Source: JACKCP01 sp034007295 (GTDB lineage Bacteria; Desulfobacterota; Desulfobacteria; Desulfobacterales; JACKCP01). From it: a stretch of DNA of 64,000 nucleotides. A program made the translations under genes and the position numbers. Within the stretch, counting starts at the first letter, position 1. Every line of letters starts with the position of its first letter. Below are positions 52,553 to 61,684 of this stretch, in pieces. The notes under the pieces are model-generated. The model saw nothing but the letters and a program-made list of their open reading frames with translations, was not told the DNA's origin and searched no databases. The stretch is taken from assembly GCA_034007295.1 (NCBI GenBank), contig JAVERC010000008.1, positions 1 to 64,000 on the forward strand, given 5' to 3'.

Positions 52553-52722
52553 AAGGCCTGTACTTTTATTTTTCTTTTAAAGTGCAGGCTTTTGTTTTTT
52601 ATTCTATTAAATAAAAAAATTATCTTATTTATTAATATCTTGACTGAAATTGCAATTTTTTATTACTATTTCAATATCTTCATTTAACAAATCTTTTATA
52701 CATTCAAATTAAGAAGGCCAAA

Positions 52723-53979
52723 ATGAGCGATAAACTAAATATTGCCGTAATAGGCTCAGGTATATCCGGCATCAGCTCTGCCTTTATTCTTTCAAAAAAT
52801 CACAATGTATCTCTTTTTGAAAAGAACAACTACATCGGAGGCCACACAAACACTGTAACAACAGATGAAAATGTTAGGGTTGATACAGGTTTTATTGTAA
52901 TGAATGACAAAACATATCCAAATTTGACTGCCTTTCTTGATAAACTGAAAATCAACAGAATAAAAACTGATATGTCTTTTGGATACTGCGACAGAAAAAA
53001 TGATTTTTATTATTCAACATCGAGTTTAGATACAATTTTTGCACAAAGAAAAAATATTTTAGATTTAAACTATTTAAAGTTTTTATATGAAATATTGAAA
53101 TTTTTTAAACTCACTAAAAAATTCATTACCTATGGAAATAATGATTTATGCATAGGCCAGTTTCTTGAATTAAATAATTTTTCAAAAGCATTTGAAGAAA
53201 AATATATTCTTCCAATGGCCTCTGCAATCTGGTCTGCACCACAGGATAAAATTGAAAGATTTCCCATGCTTTCCTTTGCAAATTTTTACAATAACCACGG
53301 TCTTCTTTCCGTGACAGACCAGCCCCAGTGGTATTTTGTAGAAAACGGAAGCAGTTCTTATGTTGATGCTTTTTTAAAAGGATTTAACGGAAAAGTATTT
53401 AAAAATAAAAAAGCTGTGAGTGTAAAACAAAATCTTAATAATCCTGAAATTGTTTTTGAAGACAGCGAGGTTTTAAAATTTGATAAAATAATAATTGCAG
53501 CCCATGCCGACGAGGCCTTTAAAATGCTTGAAAATCCTGACTCTGAGCAGGTTAAGCTTTTAGGTCCGTGGACATATTCCAAAAACAGGGTATGCCTTCA
53601 CCATGATTTAAGTTTCATGCCTGACAATAAAAGAGCCTATGCCTCCTGGAATTATCTTAAGGAGGAAAATATGGAGAAAAATTCTCCTGCATGTATTACC
53701 TACGATATGACAAGGCTTCAGAAATTAAACTCTGAAAAAAGATATCTTGTTACCTTAAATCCACAGAGAGAAATTGAAAAAGATAAGCTTATAAAGGAAA
53801 TAATTTATACACATCCTGTTTTTACAAGAGAAACCATGGGAACCCAGGATAAGCTAGAAAGACTTAACAATAAAAACAAAAATATTTTTTTCTGCGGAAG
53901 TTATTTTGGATACGGATTTCATGAAGACGGAATAAATTCAGGTATAAAAGTCTGCAAAATTTTTGGAGAATCATTATGA
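52723..53979 (+). CDS. NAD(P)/FAD-dependent amine-oxidase-like flavoprotein
   Basis: 418-aa flavoprotein. FAD-binding AVIGSGISGISSAFILSK at the N-terminus with Glu of LFEKNNYIGGHTNTV. It also has DTGFIVMNDKTYPNL and the C-terminal FFCGSYFGYGFHEDGINSG. The group resembles protoporphyrinogen oxidase/phytoene desaturase relatives found next to DUF1365 and cyclopropane synthase genes, as here. The next gene overlaps its stop by 4 bp. A role in fatty-acid chain modification is inference from the cluster. Confidence 0.88.
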   Translation: MSDKLNIAVIGSGISGISSAFILSKNHNVSLFEKNNYIGGHTNTVTTDENVRVDTGFIVMNDKTYPNLTAFLDKLKINRIKTDMSFGYCDRKNDFYYSTSSLDTIFAQRKNILDLNYLKFLYEILKFFKLTKKFITYGNNDLCIGQFLELNNFSKAFEEKYILPMASAIWSAPQDKIERFPMLSFANFYNNHGLLSVTDQPQWYFVENGSSSYVDAFLKGFNGKVFKNKKAVSVKQNLNNPEIVFEDSEVLKFDKIIIAAHADEAFKMLENPDSEQVKLLGPWTYSKNRVCLHHDLSFMPDNKRAYASWNYLKEENMEKNSPACITYDMTRLQKLNSEKRYLVTLNPQREIEKDKLIKEIIYTHPVFTRETMGTQDKLERLNNKNKNIFFCGSYFGYGFHEDGINSGIKVCKIFGESL

Positions 53980-55967
53980 AACAGGGGATTTATTTTGGAG
54001 AACTCGGACATTCAAGGCTTTATCCCGCAGAACATAAGTTTAAGAGGAAACTTTTATTTTTCATTTTTGATTTGGATGAGCTTTCATATTTAACAGAGAA
54101 AAATTATTTATTTTCCCACAATAAAAGAGGTGTTTTTTTTATAAAGGATAAAGACTATCTCGAAGAAAACGGCTTGTCTTTAAAATCCAAAATTTTAATG
54201 TTTCTTAAAAACTCAGGTTTTGAAAAACCTGTAAAAAAAATTTATCTTTCAACTTCATGCGGTTATTTTTTTAAAAAAGTGTTTAATCCTGTAAGTTTTT
54301 ATTTTTGCTTTGACGATAGCAATAAATTTTTATGTGCTGCTGCTGAAGTAAACAATACTTTTGGTGAAAGACATCTTTATATTCTTGATGTTGAAGAAAA
54401 AGACGGAGTTTTTAAAGCCTGTTCAGATAAAGCATTTCATGTTTCTCCATTTAATAAGATTGAGGGAAAATACAATTTTTATTTTCAAATAAAAGAAAAT
54501 GAATTTTCAATTAAAATTGAACTTGAAAAGGATTTAAAACCGTTTTTTTACGCAGAACTGAAAGAAAATAAAAGGCTTGATTTTTCAGATAAAAATTTTT
54601 TAAACGCTGTTTTAAAATTTCATATTATTCCACATCTTACAAAACCTGCAATTTACAAGGAAGCCTTTAAACTGTTTTTTGCAAAAAAACTTGAATACAA
54701 TGACAAGCCTGTTGCAAAAGATAAAATGACAATAAAAAAATCTCCTTATTCAATTTTTCAGAAAATTTCAAAATTTCTGTTTTTAAAGAGGCTTTCATAT
54801 TTTAAAAACGGCAATATAGATATTTTTCTTCCGGGAAACAAAAGTTTTAAAAAGGGAAATTTTTCACAGGCAAAATATGCTGATCTTTATATCAATGACT
54901 ACAGTTTTTTTACAGATGTCTTGAAAAAAAGAGATATCGGACTTGGCGAAGCATATATGAACTCAGTATTTGAAACAGATGACCTTGTGTCTTTGATAAA
55001 ATTTTTTATTTTAAATACAGATGTTTCATCAAAAAAATTTTCTGTTTTTCTTTATCTTAAATATTATTTAAGAAAACTTTCAGGCAGGGATGACCCAAAT
55101 TCATTGAGGGGAAGCAAAAAAAATATAAGCCGGCATTATGATTTAAACAATGTTTTTTTCAGCCTTTTTCTTGATGAAAATATGATTTATTCGTCTGGAA
55201 TTTATCTTCAAAAAGACGATGACCTTTTCACTTCACAGATAAACAAAATGGATGCTCTGATAAAAAAGGCCGCAATAACTGAAAACGACCATGTTCTTGA
55301 AATCGGCTGCGGGTGGGGCGGTTTTGCAGTATATACAGTTAAAAAAACCGGCTGTAAATTGACAGGCGTAACAATTTCAAAGGAGCAGTATGATTATGCA
55401 GTAGATAGAGTAAAAAAAGAAAAACTTGAAGATAAAATAAATATAGTTCTAGCAGACTACAGAAAAATTAAGGGGAAATTTGACAAAATTGTTTCAATTG
55501 AAATGATTGAGGCTGTTGGAGAAAAATATTGTTCTAAATATTTTAAAAAAATTGATTTGCTTCTGAAAAAAGACGGGATTGCAGTTATTCAGGGGATTAC
55601 AGTTCCGGATTACGAATATTTTATATACAAGTACAAATACGACTGGATACAAAAGCATATTTTCCCTGGAGGACACCTTCTTTCCCTTGCAGAAATATCA
55701 AAAAGGCTTTCATCTAAAACAAAACTTGTAATTGAAAATCTTGAAAATATCGGCCCCCATTATGCAAAGACCTTAAGACAATGGGATGAAAATTTTTCTA
55801 AAAATAAAGATAAAATCAAGGCCCTTGGATTTGATGATATTTTCATGAGAAAATGGAAATTTTATCTTAATTCCTGTGAGGCAATTTTTGAAGCAAGGGG
55901 AGCTTTAAATATTCAGATTGTTTTGACAAGGCCTTATAATAAGGCTCTTATTAATTCAAAAAATTGA
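53976..55967 (+). CDS. DUF1365-cyclopropane-fatty-acid synthase fusion
   Basis: 663-aa two-domain protein. Residues about 1-245 are DUF1365 (YFGELGHSRLYPAEHKFKRK, STSCGYFFKKVFNPVSFYFC). Residues about 265-655 are a CFA synthase: SRHYDLNNVFFSLFLDENMIYSSGIY, SAM site VLEIGCGWGGFAVY, FPGGHLLSL and SCEAIFEARG near the end with the Cys/Glu of the family. In many bacteria these are separate adjacent genes; here no internal stop separates them. It overlaps the amine-oxidase gene by 4 bp. The stop codon lies in the left end of repeat B3. Product should methylenate unsaturated acyl chains at the membrane. Confidence 0.9.
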   Translation: MKQGIYFGELGHSRLYPAEHKFKRKLLFFIFDLDELSYLTEKNYLFSHNKRGVFFIKDKDYLEENGLSLKSKILMFLKNSGFEKPVKKIYLSTSCGYFFKKVFNPVSFYFCFDDSNKFLCAAAEVNNTFGERHLYILDVEEKDGVFKACSDKAFHVSPFNKIEGKYNFYFQIKENEFSIKIELEKDLKPFFYAELKENKRLDFSDKNFLNAVLKFHIIPHLTKPAIYKEAFKLFFAKKLEYNDKPVAKDKMTIKKSPYSIFQKISKFLFLKRLSYFKNGNIDIFLPGNKSFKKGNFSQAKYADLYINDYSFFTDVLKKRDIGLGEAYMNSVFETDDLVSLIKFFILNTDVSSKKFSVFLYLKYYLRKLSGRDDPNSLRGSKKNISRHYDLNNVFFSLFLDENMIYSSGIYLQKDDDLFTSQINKMDALIKKAAITENDHVLEIGCGWGGFAVYTVKKTGCKLTGVTISKEQYDYAVDRVKKEKLEDKINIVLADYRKIKGKFDKIVSIEMIEAVGEKYCSKYFKKIDLLLKKDGIAVIQGITVPDYEYFIYKYKYDWIQKHIFPGGHLLSLAEISKRLSSKTKLVIENLENIGPHYAKTLRQWDENFSKNKDKIKALGFDDIFMRKWKFYLNSCEAIFEARGALNIQIVLTRPYNKALINSKN

Positions 55968-56067
55968 GCGTTTCATATTTTTAAATAAAGAAATTTTTAA
56001 TGAATCAAGCTTATTATATTTAAAAATATGAAACCCTGCGGGCTTGAAAATCGCTCAATTCAAGTAA
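55961..56067 (+). repeat. Family B repeat, copy B3 (short form)
   Basis: About 105 bp. Outer ends ATTGAGCG / CGCTCAAT and perfect 17-bp inner arms TTTCATATTTTTAAATA (55971-55987) / TATTTAAAAATATGAAA (56017-56033). It lacks the nested insert seen in B2 and B4. The TGA of the upstream fusion gene is inside its left end. Confidence 0.9.
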
Positions 56068-56087
56068 TTCTGAAAGGGATTTTTTAA

Positions 56088-56666
56088 GTGGTAAATAAAA
56101 AGATTTTAATGATAATTTTTTTGATTTTTATTTCAGGCTGTTCTTCTTCCAAAAACAATAACGGAGACTACAATATGGAATATGACAAATATATTGAAAA
56201 AACCAGTCCCATGAAAAATGAAATTCTTGTTGAAGGGTCAAAGGAAGAACAAAAGGCCATTGATGATTTTAAGAATTTCTATAAGGTCTTTTCATATGAA
56301 GTAATAGATAAAAATATTGAAAAAATATATTCGAAAAATGCCTATTTCAGGGACGGATACAAGGAAGTAACAGGAATAAAGGATATTAAGGATTATTTTC
56401 TTAAAAGTGCAAAAACTGTTCATGAATGCAGATTTGATATTCATGATGTTGCAGTAGACAAAGGCGAATATTATGTAAGATGGACAATGCATTTAAGACT
56501 TGAAAGAAAAAAGGACGAGCTTATCAAGGCACCTGGAATGTCGCACTTAAGATTTGATGAAAAAGGCATGCTTGTTTTTCACCAGGACTATTGGGATTCA
56601 AGTCTTGTTTTTGAACGCCTTCCCTTAATAGGCTTTGTTTTGAGGTGGATTAAAAGCAGGTTTTGA
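56088..56666 (+). CDS. NTF2-like (SnoaL-type) lipoprotein
   Basis: 192-aa putative lipoprotein: short hydrophobic N-terminus with lipobox ISGC (about residue 18), then an NTF2-fold domain (DFKNFYKVFSYEVIDKNIEKIYSKNAYFRDGYKEVTG, YYVRWTMHLRL, GMSHLRFDEKGMLVFHQDYWDSS). Similar proteins are encoded next to amine oxidase, DUF1365 and CFA synthase genes in other bacteria, fitting this locus. Start is GTG at 56088 behind GAAAGGG. Confidence 0.82.
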   Translation: MVNKKILMIIFLIFISGCSSSKNNNGDYNMEYDKYIEKTSPMKNEILVEGSKEEQKAIDDFKNFYKVFSYEVIDKNIEKIYSKNAYFRDGYKEVTGIKDIKDYFLKSAKTVHECRFDIHDVAVDKGEYYVRWTMHLRLERKKDELIKAPGMSHLRFDEKGMLVFHQDYWDSSLVFERLPLIGFVLRWIKSRF

Positions 56667-56844
56667 TTTTTTTTTAAAATTTATTTTCGGTTAGGTTTAA
56701 TTTTTTAAGATATAAATTGGGGGTAGGGCTTCTGGGTTTAGTAATTACAGGAATTACAAGCCGGGGTGGAAAGATGAAGAAAGGATCAATAAATGTAAAA
56801 ATTACAATGAATTATCCTTTAAAGAAACATTTTTTGATAAAGTG

Positions 56845-56970
56845 CAGCTGAGTTTATGAACCACAACCTGTTATTTTATCAAAACGTGAATCCATACATG
56901 AACTTATGTCAGTTGTAATAAATTTTCCGTCCAAATAAAGTGAAAAAATAGTTGCAGGTGTAGGAAATGT
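56845..56970 (-). pseudogene. 3' fragment of a YoaP-like acetyltransferase-associated domain
   Basis: On the minus strand a frame ends TPATIFSLYLDGKFITTDIS, then SCMDSRFDKITGCGS and a stop. This resembles the C-terminus of YoaP-domain GNAT proteins (pattern TxFxxFxxGKFxT). The frame has no start and runs upstream into the end of the DUF2937 gene, so only a remnant is left. The rest of the gap 56667-56977 shows nothing definite. Confidence 0.4.
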
Positions 56971-56977
56971 TAAGAGC

Positions 56978-57472
56978 TTATTTTGGTTTAAATCTCAGGC
57001 AGATAAATATAAAAATATCAAAAAATGCTGAAAGCAGAGTGCCTGAAACAATGCCGCCTATGATTGATGCTTTGTTAAGTTTTACAGAGTATGAATAGTT
57101 TTTTAAAACCTCATTTTTGATATCTTTAAGTGGAAATACAAAAACATGGATAAATGAATTTAAAAAGTTTTTATTGAAATTTAAAAAGGCTTTTTTAAGT
57201 TCGAGGTTTCTTTTATAAATTGAATCAATACTTTCTCCACCTTCAAGAAAAACAGGATCTTTATTTGATTTATAATGGTTAATAAGTTTTGCAAGATCTC
57301 CGTTAAAATATTTGTCTGCATCATTTTGAAATTCAGCAAGACTTTTTGATGACTCGTTTAAATGGGCCATAAGACTGTTTTTATACGCATCCATAAATCC
57401 CGGAATCTGAATTCCAAAAAGAACCCCTGTAATAAAAAGAATAAGCCTTAAATAGTGGGAAATTATTTTCAT
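56978..57472 (-). CDS. DUF2937 membrane protein
   Basis: 164-aa protein with an N-terminal helix (LRLILFITGVLFGIQIPGFMDAY) and a C-terminal helix (IIGGIVSGTLLSAFFDIFIFICL). The intervening periplasmic part has ESSKSLAEFQNDADKYFNGDLAKLINHYKSNKDPVF, the DUF2937 pattern. Function unknown. It starts 4 bp after the LPP20/DUF4384 gene, so the two are cotranscribed. Confidence 0.82.
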   Translation of the reverse strand: MKIISHYLRLILFITGVLFGIQIPGFMDAYKNSLMAHLNESSKSLAEFQNDADKYFNGDLAKLINHYKSNKDPVFLEGGESIDSIYKRNLELKKAFLNFNKNFLNSFIHVFVFPLKDIKNEVLKNYSYSVKLNKASIIGGIVSGTLLSAFFDIFIFICLRFKPK

Positions 57473-57476
57473 AAAT

Positions 57477-58919
57477 TTATTTTTGGTTTTTTGCTGTTGT
57501 AATTGTAATAAAAGACTCGGCTGTTTCAGCCTTTGTTTGCTCCCTGTTTTTTCTGATAAGGGCTCTTGTTAAAACAACAGACTGGGATGGATCTTTGTTC
57601 AGTCTGTAGAGTTTTGTAGTTTTGTCAAAAAATGTTTGAGGTATTGCTTCAACAGGATTTTTTGTGCTTGCAAAAATTTCTAATTTTTCAACTCCAAATG
57701 GATAAACAACTTCAAACTCACCTATATTTATCCATTTGTTAACCATTTCAGGTGAAACATTGAAAATGAATTTTTCATTTCCAATACTGTCATAAAAATC
57801 TAAAAGATATGAATATTGCTCTTCCTTTAGATTGTGGGCTAAAATATAAAAATAACCCGGCTTTGTCATACGTGCAAAAAGATTAACTTTTTCTCCTTCA
57901 TTAAAAAGCAGGTGCTTTTTGCCCTTTGAAGTAGTTATGTCAATATTAAGTTTGTCTGAAACAATGATTCCATTTTTAACAAGTTCTGAAAAATCTTTTA
58001 ATGAAGGTTCAGGGGAATAGTTTATATATGCCTGAGGAAGAATTTTTACAAACCCTGATTCAAGAATATTTCCTTGTCTGTCATAGGCATTGTAGCTTAA
58101 ATCAATTCCGCTTTTACTTATAGAATAACTTCCTCTTGTAATGACCTCAGATGTTTCAGGTGAATTAACCGGAGATGCAAAATTTAAAAACCTTGTATAA
58201 AATGCCTTTGAAAAAGGTGTAATTTCATCAGAAGAAAAAGGCACAGGCGGATATATAAAAATTTTTTTATTTTTAATTTTATCAGACTGGTTGATTTTTT
58301 TGGAAATAATTTCTGCTGCAAGTTCAATTGTGTCAACCTGCTGCGTGATTTTGAAAAGTTCGTTTTCAATATATTCCCTAGTAAATTCAATTTGAGGGAT
58401 TTCATCTATTCCAAGCCAAATGCCAACTGATTTATATCCCGAAAAAATATCCATATTTTTCAATACTGATTCTAGAGCTTTGATTTTTTTTTGGGAAGAA
58501 CCTGATTTTGATTCTTTTTCATGTTTTAAAATAGCTTCTTTTGTATCTTTCATTGCTTTTTTGTATATAGAAATACTTTGGCTGCCTAGTTTGGCATGCA
58601 CACAGAGTTTACCTTCGTTTAGAGGCTGCTCCATAAAGACAACACCAATTAGGGGAAGTGATGATCTTGTTTGAAGCGATTGAATTATATCTTTTGAAAC
58701 ATTAGAATCTTTTTTTCTTTTTTTTATTGTTATGTTTGAATCAACCTGAACCATAATTTGTTGAGAAAGATCTGAAAGTGCATTTTGTTTTGCCTCAGAA
58801 AGATTTGAGCCAAAGCCTGTTCCAATTATTTCTAAAGCATATGAGCAAGCAGTATTGAAGAAAATTGAGAAGAAAAATACTGACAAAATGCCAAATAAAT
58901 TAATGTTTTTACGGAACAT
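57477..58919 (-). CDS. LPP20-like / DUF4384 exported protein
   Basis: 480-aa exported protein. The N-terminal hydrophobic signal region contains FNTACSYALE. An LPP20-like domain follows (GTGFGSNLSEAKQNALSDLSQQI), then a coiled/linker region, a second domain around FIYPPVPFSSDEITPFSKAFYTRF and a C-terminal DUF4384-type domain (FNEGEKVNLFARMTKPGYFYILAHN). DUF4384 is often linked to caspase-like peptidases, and such a gene lies divergently 465 bp away. Role unknown; periplasmic or lipoprotein-like sensor is inference. Confidence 0.72.
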   Translation of the reverse strand: MFRKNINLFGILSVFFFSIFFNTACSYALEIIGTGFGSNLSEAKQNALSDLSQQIMVQVDSNITIKKRKKDSNVSKDIIQSLQTRSSLPLIGVVFMEQPLNEGKLCVHAKLGSQSISIYKKAMKDTKEAILKHEKESKSGSSQKKIKALESVLKNMDIFSGYKSVGIWLGIDEIPQIEFTREYIENELFKITQQVDTIELAAEIISKKINQSDKIKNKKIFIYPPVPFSSDEITPFSKAFYTRFLNFASPVNSPETSEVITRGSYSISKSGIDLSYNAYDRQGNILESGFVKILPQAYINYSPEPSLKDFSELVKNGIIVSDKLNIDITTSKGKKHLLFNEGEKVNLFARMTKPGYFYILAHNLKEEQYSYLLDFYDSIGNEKFIFNVSPEMVNKWINIGEFEVVYPFGVEKLEIFASTKNPVEAIPQTFFDKTTKLYRLNKDPSQSVVLTRALIRKNREQTKAETAESFITITTAKNQK

Positions 58920-59108
58920 TTTTTTCTCCTGATTTTGTTATAGTTAGATTGAAATAATTATAAATACGTTATTTATAACTTTTATATGACATAATTGTTA
59001 TTTTTGAAAAAGAATTTTTTATAATAAAGAGGTAAAAAGAAAAAAACTTGACAAAAACAGTGTTCCATATAGTTTTATTAGTTATTGAATTCATGAAAAT
59101 TAAATAAA

Positions 59109-59265
59109 GAGTGATTGGCCGAAAACGAGAATTTTTTGTTCAGTTCAAGGAAGATGAGAAATTTAACCTTTAGGATACCTTGAGTATTTTGAGGATTAAA
59201 TTTTGAATCTGACTTAAGAATGGACAAAAAAGGCCGTTTTCGTTCAGCAACTAAATAACATTATT
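59109..59265 (-). repeat. Family A repeat, copy A6
   Basis: About 155 bp running AGTGATTGGCCGAAAACGAG ... AAATTTAACCTTTAGGATAC ... TTTTGAATCTGACTT ... AGGCCGTTTTCGTTCAGCAA-CTAA. It fills the centre of the 464-bp divergent gap 58920-59383; the rest is AT-rich promoter-like DNA. Confidence 0.9.
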
Positions 59266-59383
59266 TGTTATGATGTTTTAGATCATTAACTTGTATAAAA
59301 TTTTTTAAAATTATGCGTGGGCAGAAATTTTTTATATAAAGGCAAAAATTAATTTATTCTAAAATTATTCAAGAAAGAAGAAA

Positions 59384-61000
59384 ATGGAAAAATATAAAAA
59401 TATGATTTTTAAAAAAATAATTGTTTTAAATATTTGTATTTTTATTGTGCTATTGACCAACGGCTGTGCAGTTAATTTTTTTAAAAAAGGTATTTACTAC
59501 CAACAGCCCTCGGTTTACAAAAACCGCACTGAGAAAGTAGCTGTTATTACAAAATACTTTGTGAACTCAGGAGTCTATAATATTGATCCTTCAGGCAGAC
59601 AGTCTCTAAAAAATTCAGTTGCAAATGCTATAAAAAGCTCAGGACTTTACAAATCTGTTGAATTTGGAATGGAAAATATTGATTCAAGGATAAGTGATAG
59701 AAATATTGATAAGTATAATATTGAAATTGTTCTTGATAACAAAGCTTCTTATAATTGGTATGTTGCATGGCTTGCAATTTGGCCAATGCCTTTGTATTGG
59801 CCTGTTCAGCCCTACAAAGGTACAGTGAGCGTTGAAATAAGTGTTGAATATATAAGCAATAATAAAACTATTAAGCATAAAATTTTTAAAAAAGGTTTTC
59901 ACCAGACAAATCTTTATGGCTTTTTCATAAAAGCTGAAGCAGAAAAAAAAATGGCTGCAATCTGTTATGAAAGTCTTAATGATCTAAGAAGTTTTGTTGT
60001 TAATACGGCGTCAAAAACAATGGTGGCTGATTTTAAAACCAGGAATAAAAAAAATGATGAATTAAAGTATAATTTAAAGGTTTTGGCAAATCCAGCTTCG
60101 GCTGCAATTAAAATTATGAATATTGGGCCAAAATATCATGAGGATATATTACTTTCTCCTGGAGTTTATGATGTTTTGGTTGAAAGTCCAGGCTACAATG
60201 AATTTCGCCAATGGGTTGAAATTAAAAACTCAGATGAAACAATAAATGTCAATTTAACTAAAATAAATGAAATTAAAACAATTGAGGCTAAAGCCCCTGA
60301 TCCTCATAAGGATTTTAAAAAGACAGCTCTTATAATTGGAAACGGCAGGTATTTGAGTTCACCTCTTTCTAATCCGCCAAAAGATGCTGAAGATATTGCA
60401 GGTATTTTAAGCAGATTAGGCTTTGAAGTTATTTTAAGGAATAATATAAATCGGGCTCAAATGGATAGAGCTATTAATGATTTCAGACAAAAACTGTACA
60501 GAAAGGGTGGAGTCGGCCTGTTTTACTATGCAGGTCATGGAATACAGGTAGACGGGGAAAACTATCTTATACCAGTAGATGCTGAAATAATATCAGAGAC
60601 TGATGTAAAATATAAGGCTGTACCCCTTGGACAGATTTTGGGATATATGGATGAAGCAAACACAGACTTAAACATTTTAATCATGGATGCCTGCCGAAAT
60701 AATCCGGTTGAAACAAAATTTCGTTCAACTTCAAGGGGGCTTGCAAGGGTAAGAATGCCGGAAAGTAAATTAGGATATATTGTCTGTTATTCAACTGAAC
60801 CAGGCCAGGTTGCACTTGACGGGGACGGCAAGAACAGTCCGTTTGCATTAAACCTTATGAAGGCTTTAAATAAAGCGAATAATAATTTAAGTTCAATTTT
60901 CAGGGAAACAAGAATAAATGTCTATAATCAGACTAATTACAAGCAAAGACCTATGGTAGTAGACGGCACTTTAGGTGATTTTTATTTCAAGAAAAAATAA
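59384..61000 (+). CDS. Caspase-family (C14) lipoprotein, orthocaspase type
   Basis: 538-aa putative lipoprotein. A hydrophobic N-terminus ends in LTNGCA (Cys about residue 28). A DUF-like N-terminal domain (about 40-225) and a PEGA-like beta domain (KVLANPASAAIKIMNIGPKYHEDILLSPGVYDVLVESPGY) follow. The C-terminal caspase p20-like domain (KTALIIGNGRYLSSPLSNPPKDAEDIAGIL) has the catalytic His in LFYYAGHGIQ and Cys in LIMDACRNNP. It should act in the periplasm or at a membrane; substrates are unknown. The FMN-protein gene follows. Confidence 0.88.
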   Translation: MEKYKNMIFKKIIVLNICIFIVLLTNGCAVNFFKKGIYYQQPSVYKNRTEKVAVITKYFVNSGVYNIDPSGRQSLKNSVANAIKSSGLYKSVEFGMENIDSRISDRNIDKYNIEIVLDNKASYNWYVAWLAIWPMPLYWPVQPYKGTVSVEISVEYISNNKTIKHKIFKKGFHQTNLYGFFIKAEAEKKMAAICYESLNDLRSFVVNTASKTMVADFKTRNKKNDELKYNLKVLANPASAAIKIMNIGPKYHEDILLSPGVYDVLVESPGYNEFRQWVEIKNSDETINVNLTKINEIKTIEAKAPDPHKDFKKTALIIGNGRYLSSPLSNPPKDAEDIAGILSRLGFEVILRNNINRAQMDRAINDFRQKLYRKGGVGLFYYAGHGIQVDGENYLIPVDAEIISETDVKYKAVPLGQILGYMDEANTDLNILIMDACRNNPVETKFRSTSRGLARVRMPESKLGYIVCYSTEPGQVALDGDGKNSPFALNLMKALNKANNNLSSIFRETRINVYNQTNYKQRPMVVDGTLGDFYFKKK

Positions 61001-61041
61001 CAGAATTTTTTCTTGTGTTTAAAATTTTTAAGGTTTTAAAA

Positions 61042-61533
61042 ATGAAATTTTCAAACTCAGATATAAGAAGACAGGACAGGCTGCTTGATGAAAAAAGAGC
61101 CGTTGAATTGCTTTTAAATTCAGAATATGGAGTTATTTCAATGGCAAGTGAAAGCAACAGCATTTATGCTGTTCCAATAAACTATGTGTGGGACAGGAAA
61201 AATTCAATATATTTACATTGTGCTAAAGAAGGCAGAAAACTAAGATGCATGGACTTGAATCCAAAAGTTTCATTTTGCATTGTTGGAAATACAAATGTGC
61301 TTTCTTCAAAATTTACAACCGAATATGAAAGTATAATTCTTGAATGCACTGCTAGAAGAAATCTTTTGGAACATGAGCGTATGAATGCACTTGAAATTTT
61401 CATTGATAAGTATTCCCCAATGGATAAAGAAACAGGAATTAAATATGCCAGAAAATCATTTTTTAGAACTGAAATAGTAAGGCTTGATATCGAAAAATGG
61501 TCTGGCAAGAGCAAAAAAGTAAATAAACATTAA
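61042..61533 (+). CDS. Pyridoxamine 5'-phosphate oxidase-like FMN protein (NimA-like)
   Basis: 163-aa split-barrel flavin-binding protein: DEKRAVELLLNSEYGVISMASESNSIYAVPINYVWDRKNSIYLHCAKEGRKLRCMDLNPKVSFCIVG is the NimA/PPOX-like pattern. Members reduce nitro compounds or bind haem/FMN. ATG at 61042 preferred to the GTG at 61015. It may be cotranscribed with the caspase gene, but a functional link is not evident. Confidence 0.82.
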   Translation: MKFSNSDIRRQDRLLDEKRAVELLLNSEYGVISMASESNSIYAVPINYVWDRKNSIYLHCAKEGRKLRCMDLNPKVSFCIVGNTNVLSSKFTTEYESIILECTARRNLLEHERMNALEIFIDKYSPMDKETGIKYARKSFFRTEIVRLDIEKWSGKSKKVNKH

Positions 61534-61534
61534 A

Positions 61535-61684
61535 TTAGTTGCTGAACGAAAACGGCCTTTTTTGTCCATTTTTAAGTCAGATTCAAAATTTAATCCTCAA
61601 AATATTCAATGTATCCTAAAGGTTAAATTTTTCATCTTCCTTGAACTGAACAAAAAATTCTCGTTTTCGGCCAATCACAAATTA
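61535..61684 (+). repeat. Family A repeat, copy A7
   Basis: About 150 bp. TTAGTTGCTGAACGAAAACG at the left, TCTCGTTTTCGGCCAATCAC at the right. The central TTTAATCCTC ... GGTTAAATTT can also pair, so the whole unit can fold into one long hairpin. Near-identical in its left half to copy A8. Confidence 0.92.

Noticed and set aside
56774..56851. Short plus-strand ORF in the gap after the NTF2-like lipoprotein
   Set aside because: 26 codons beginning MKKGSINVK with no hydrophobic, Cys or family pattern. It has a fair AAAG upstream but no further support.
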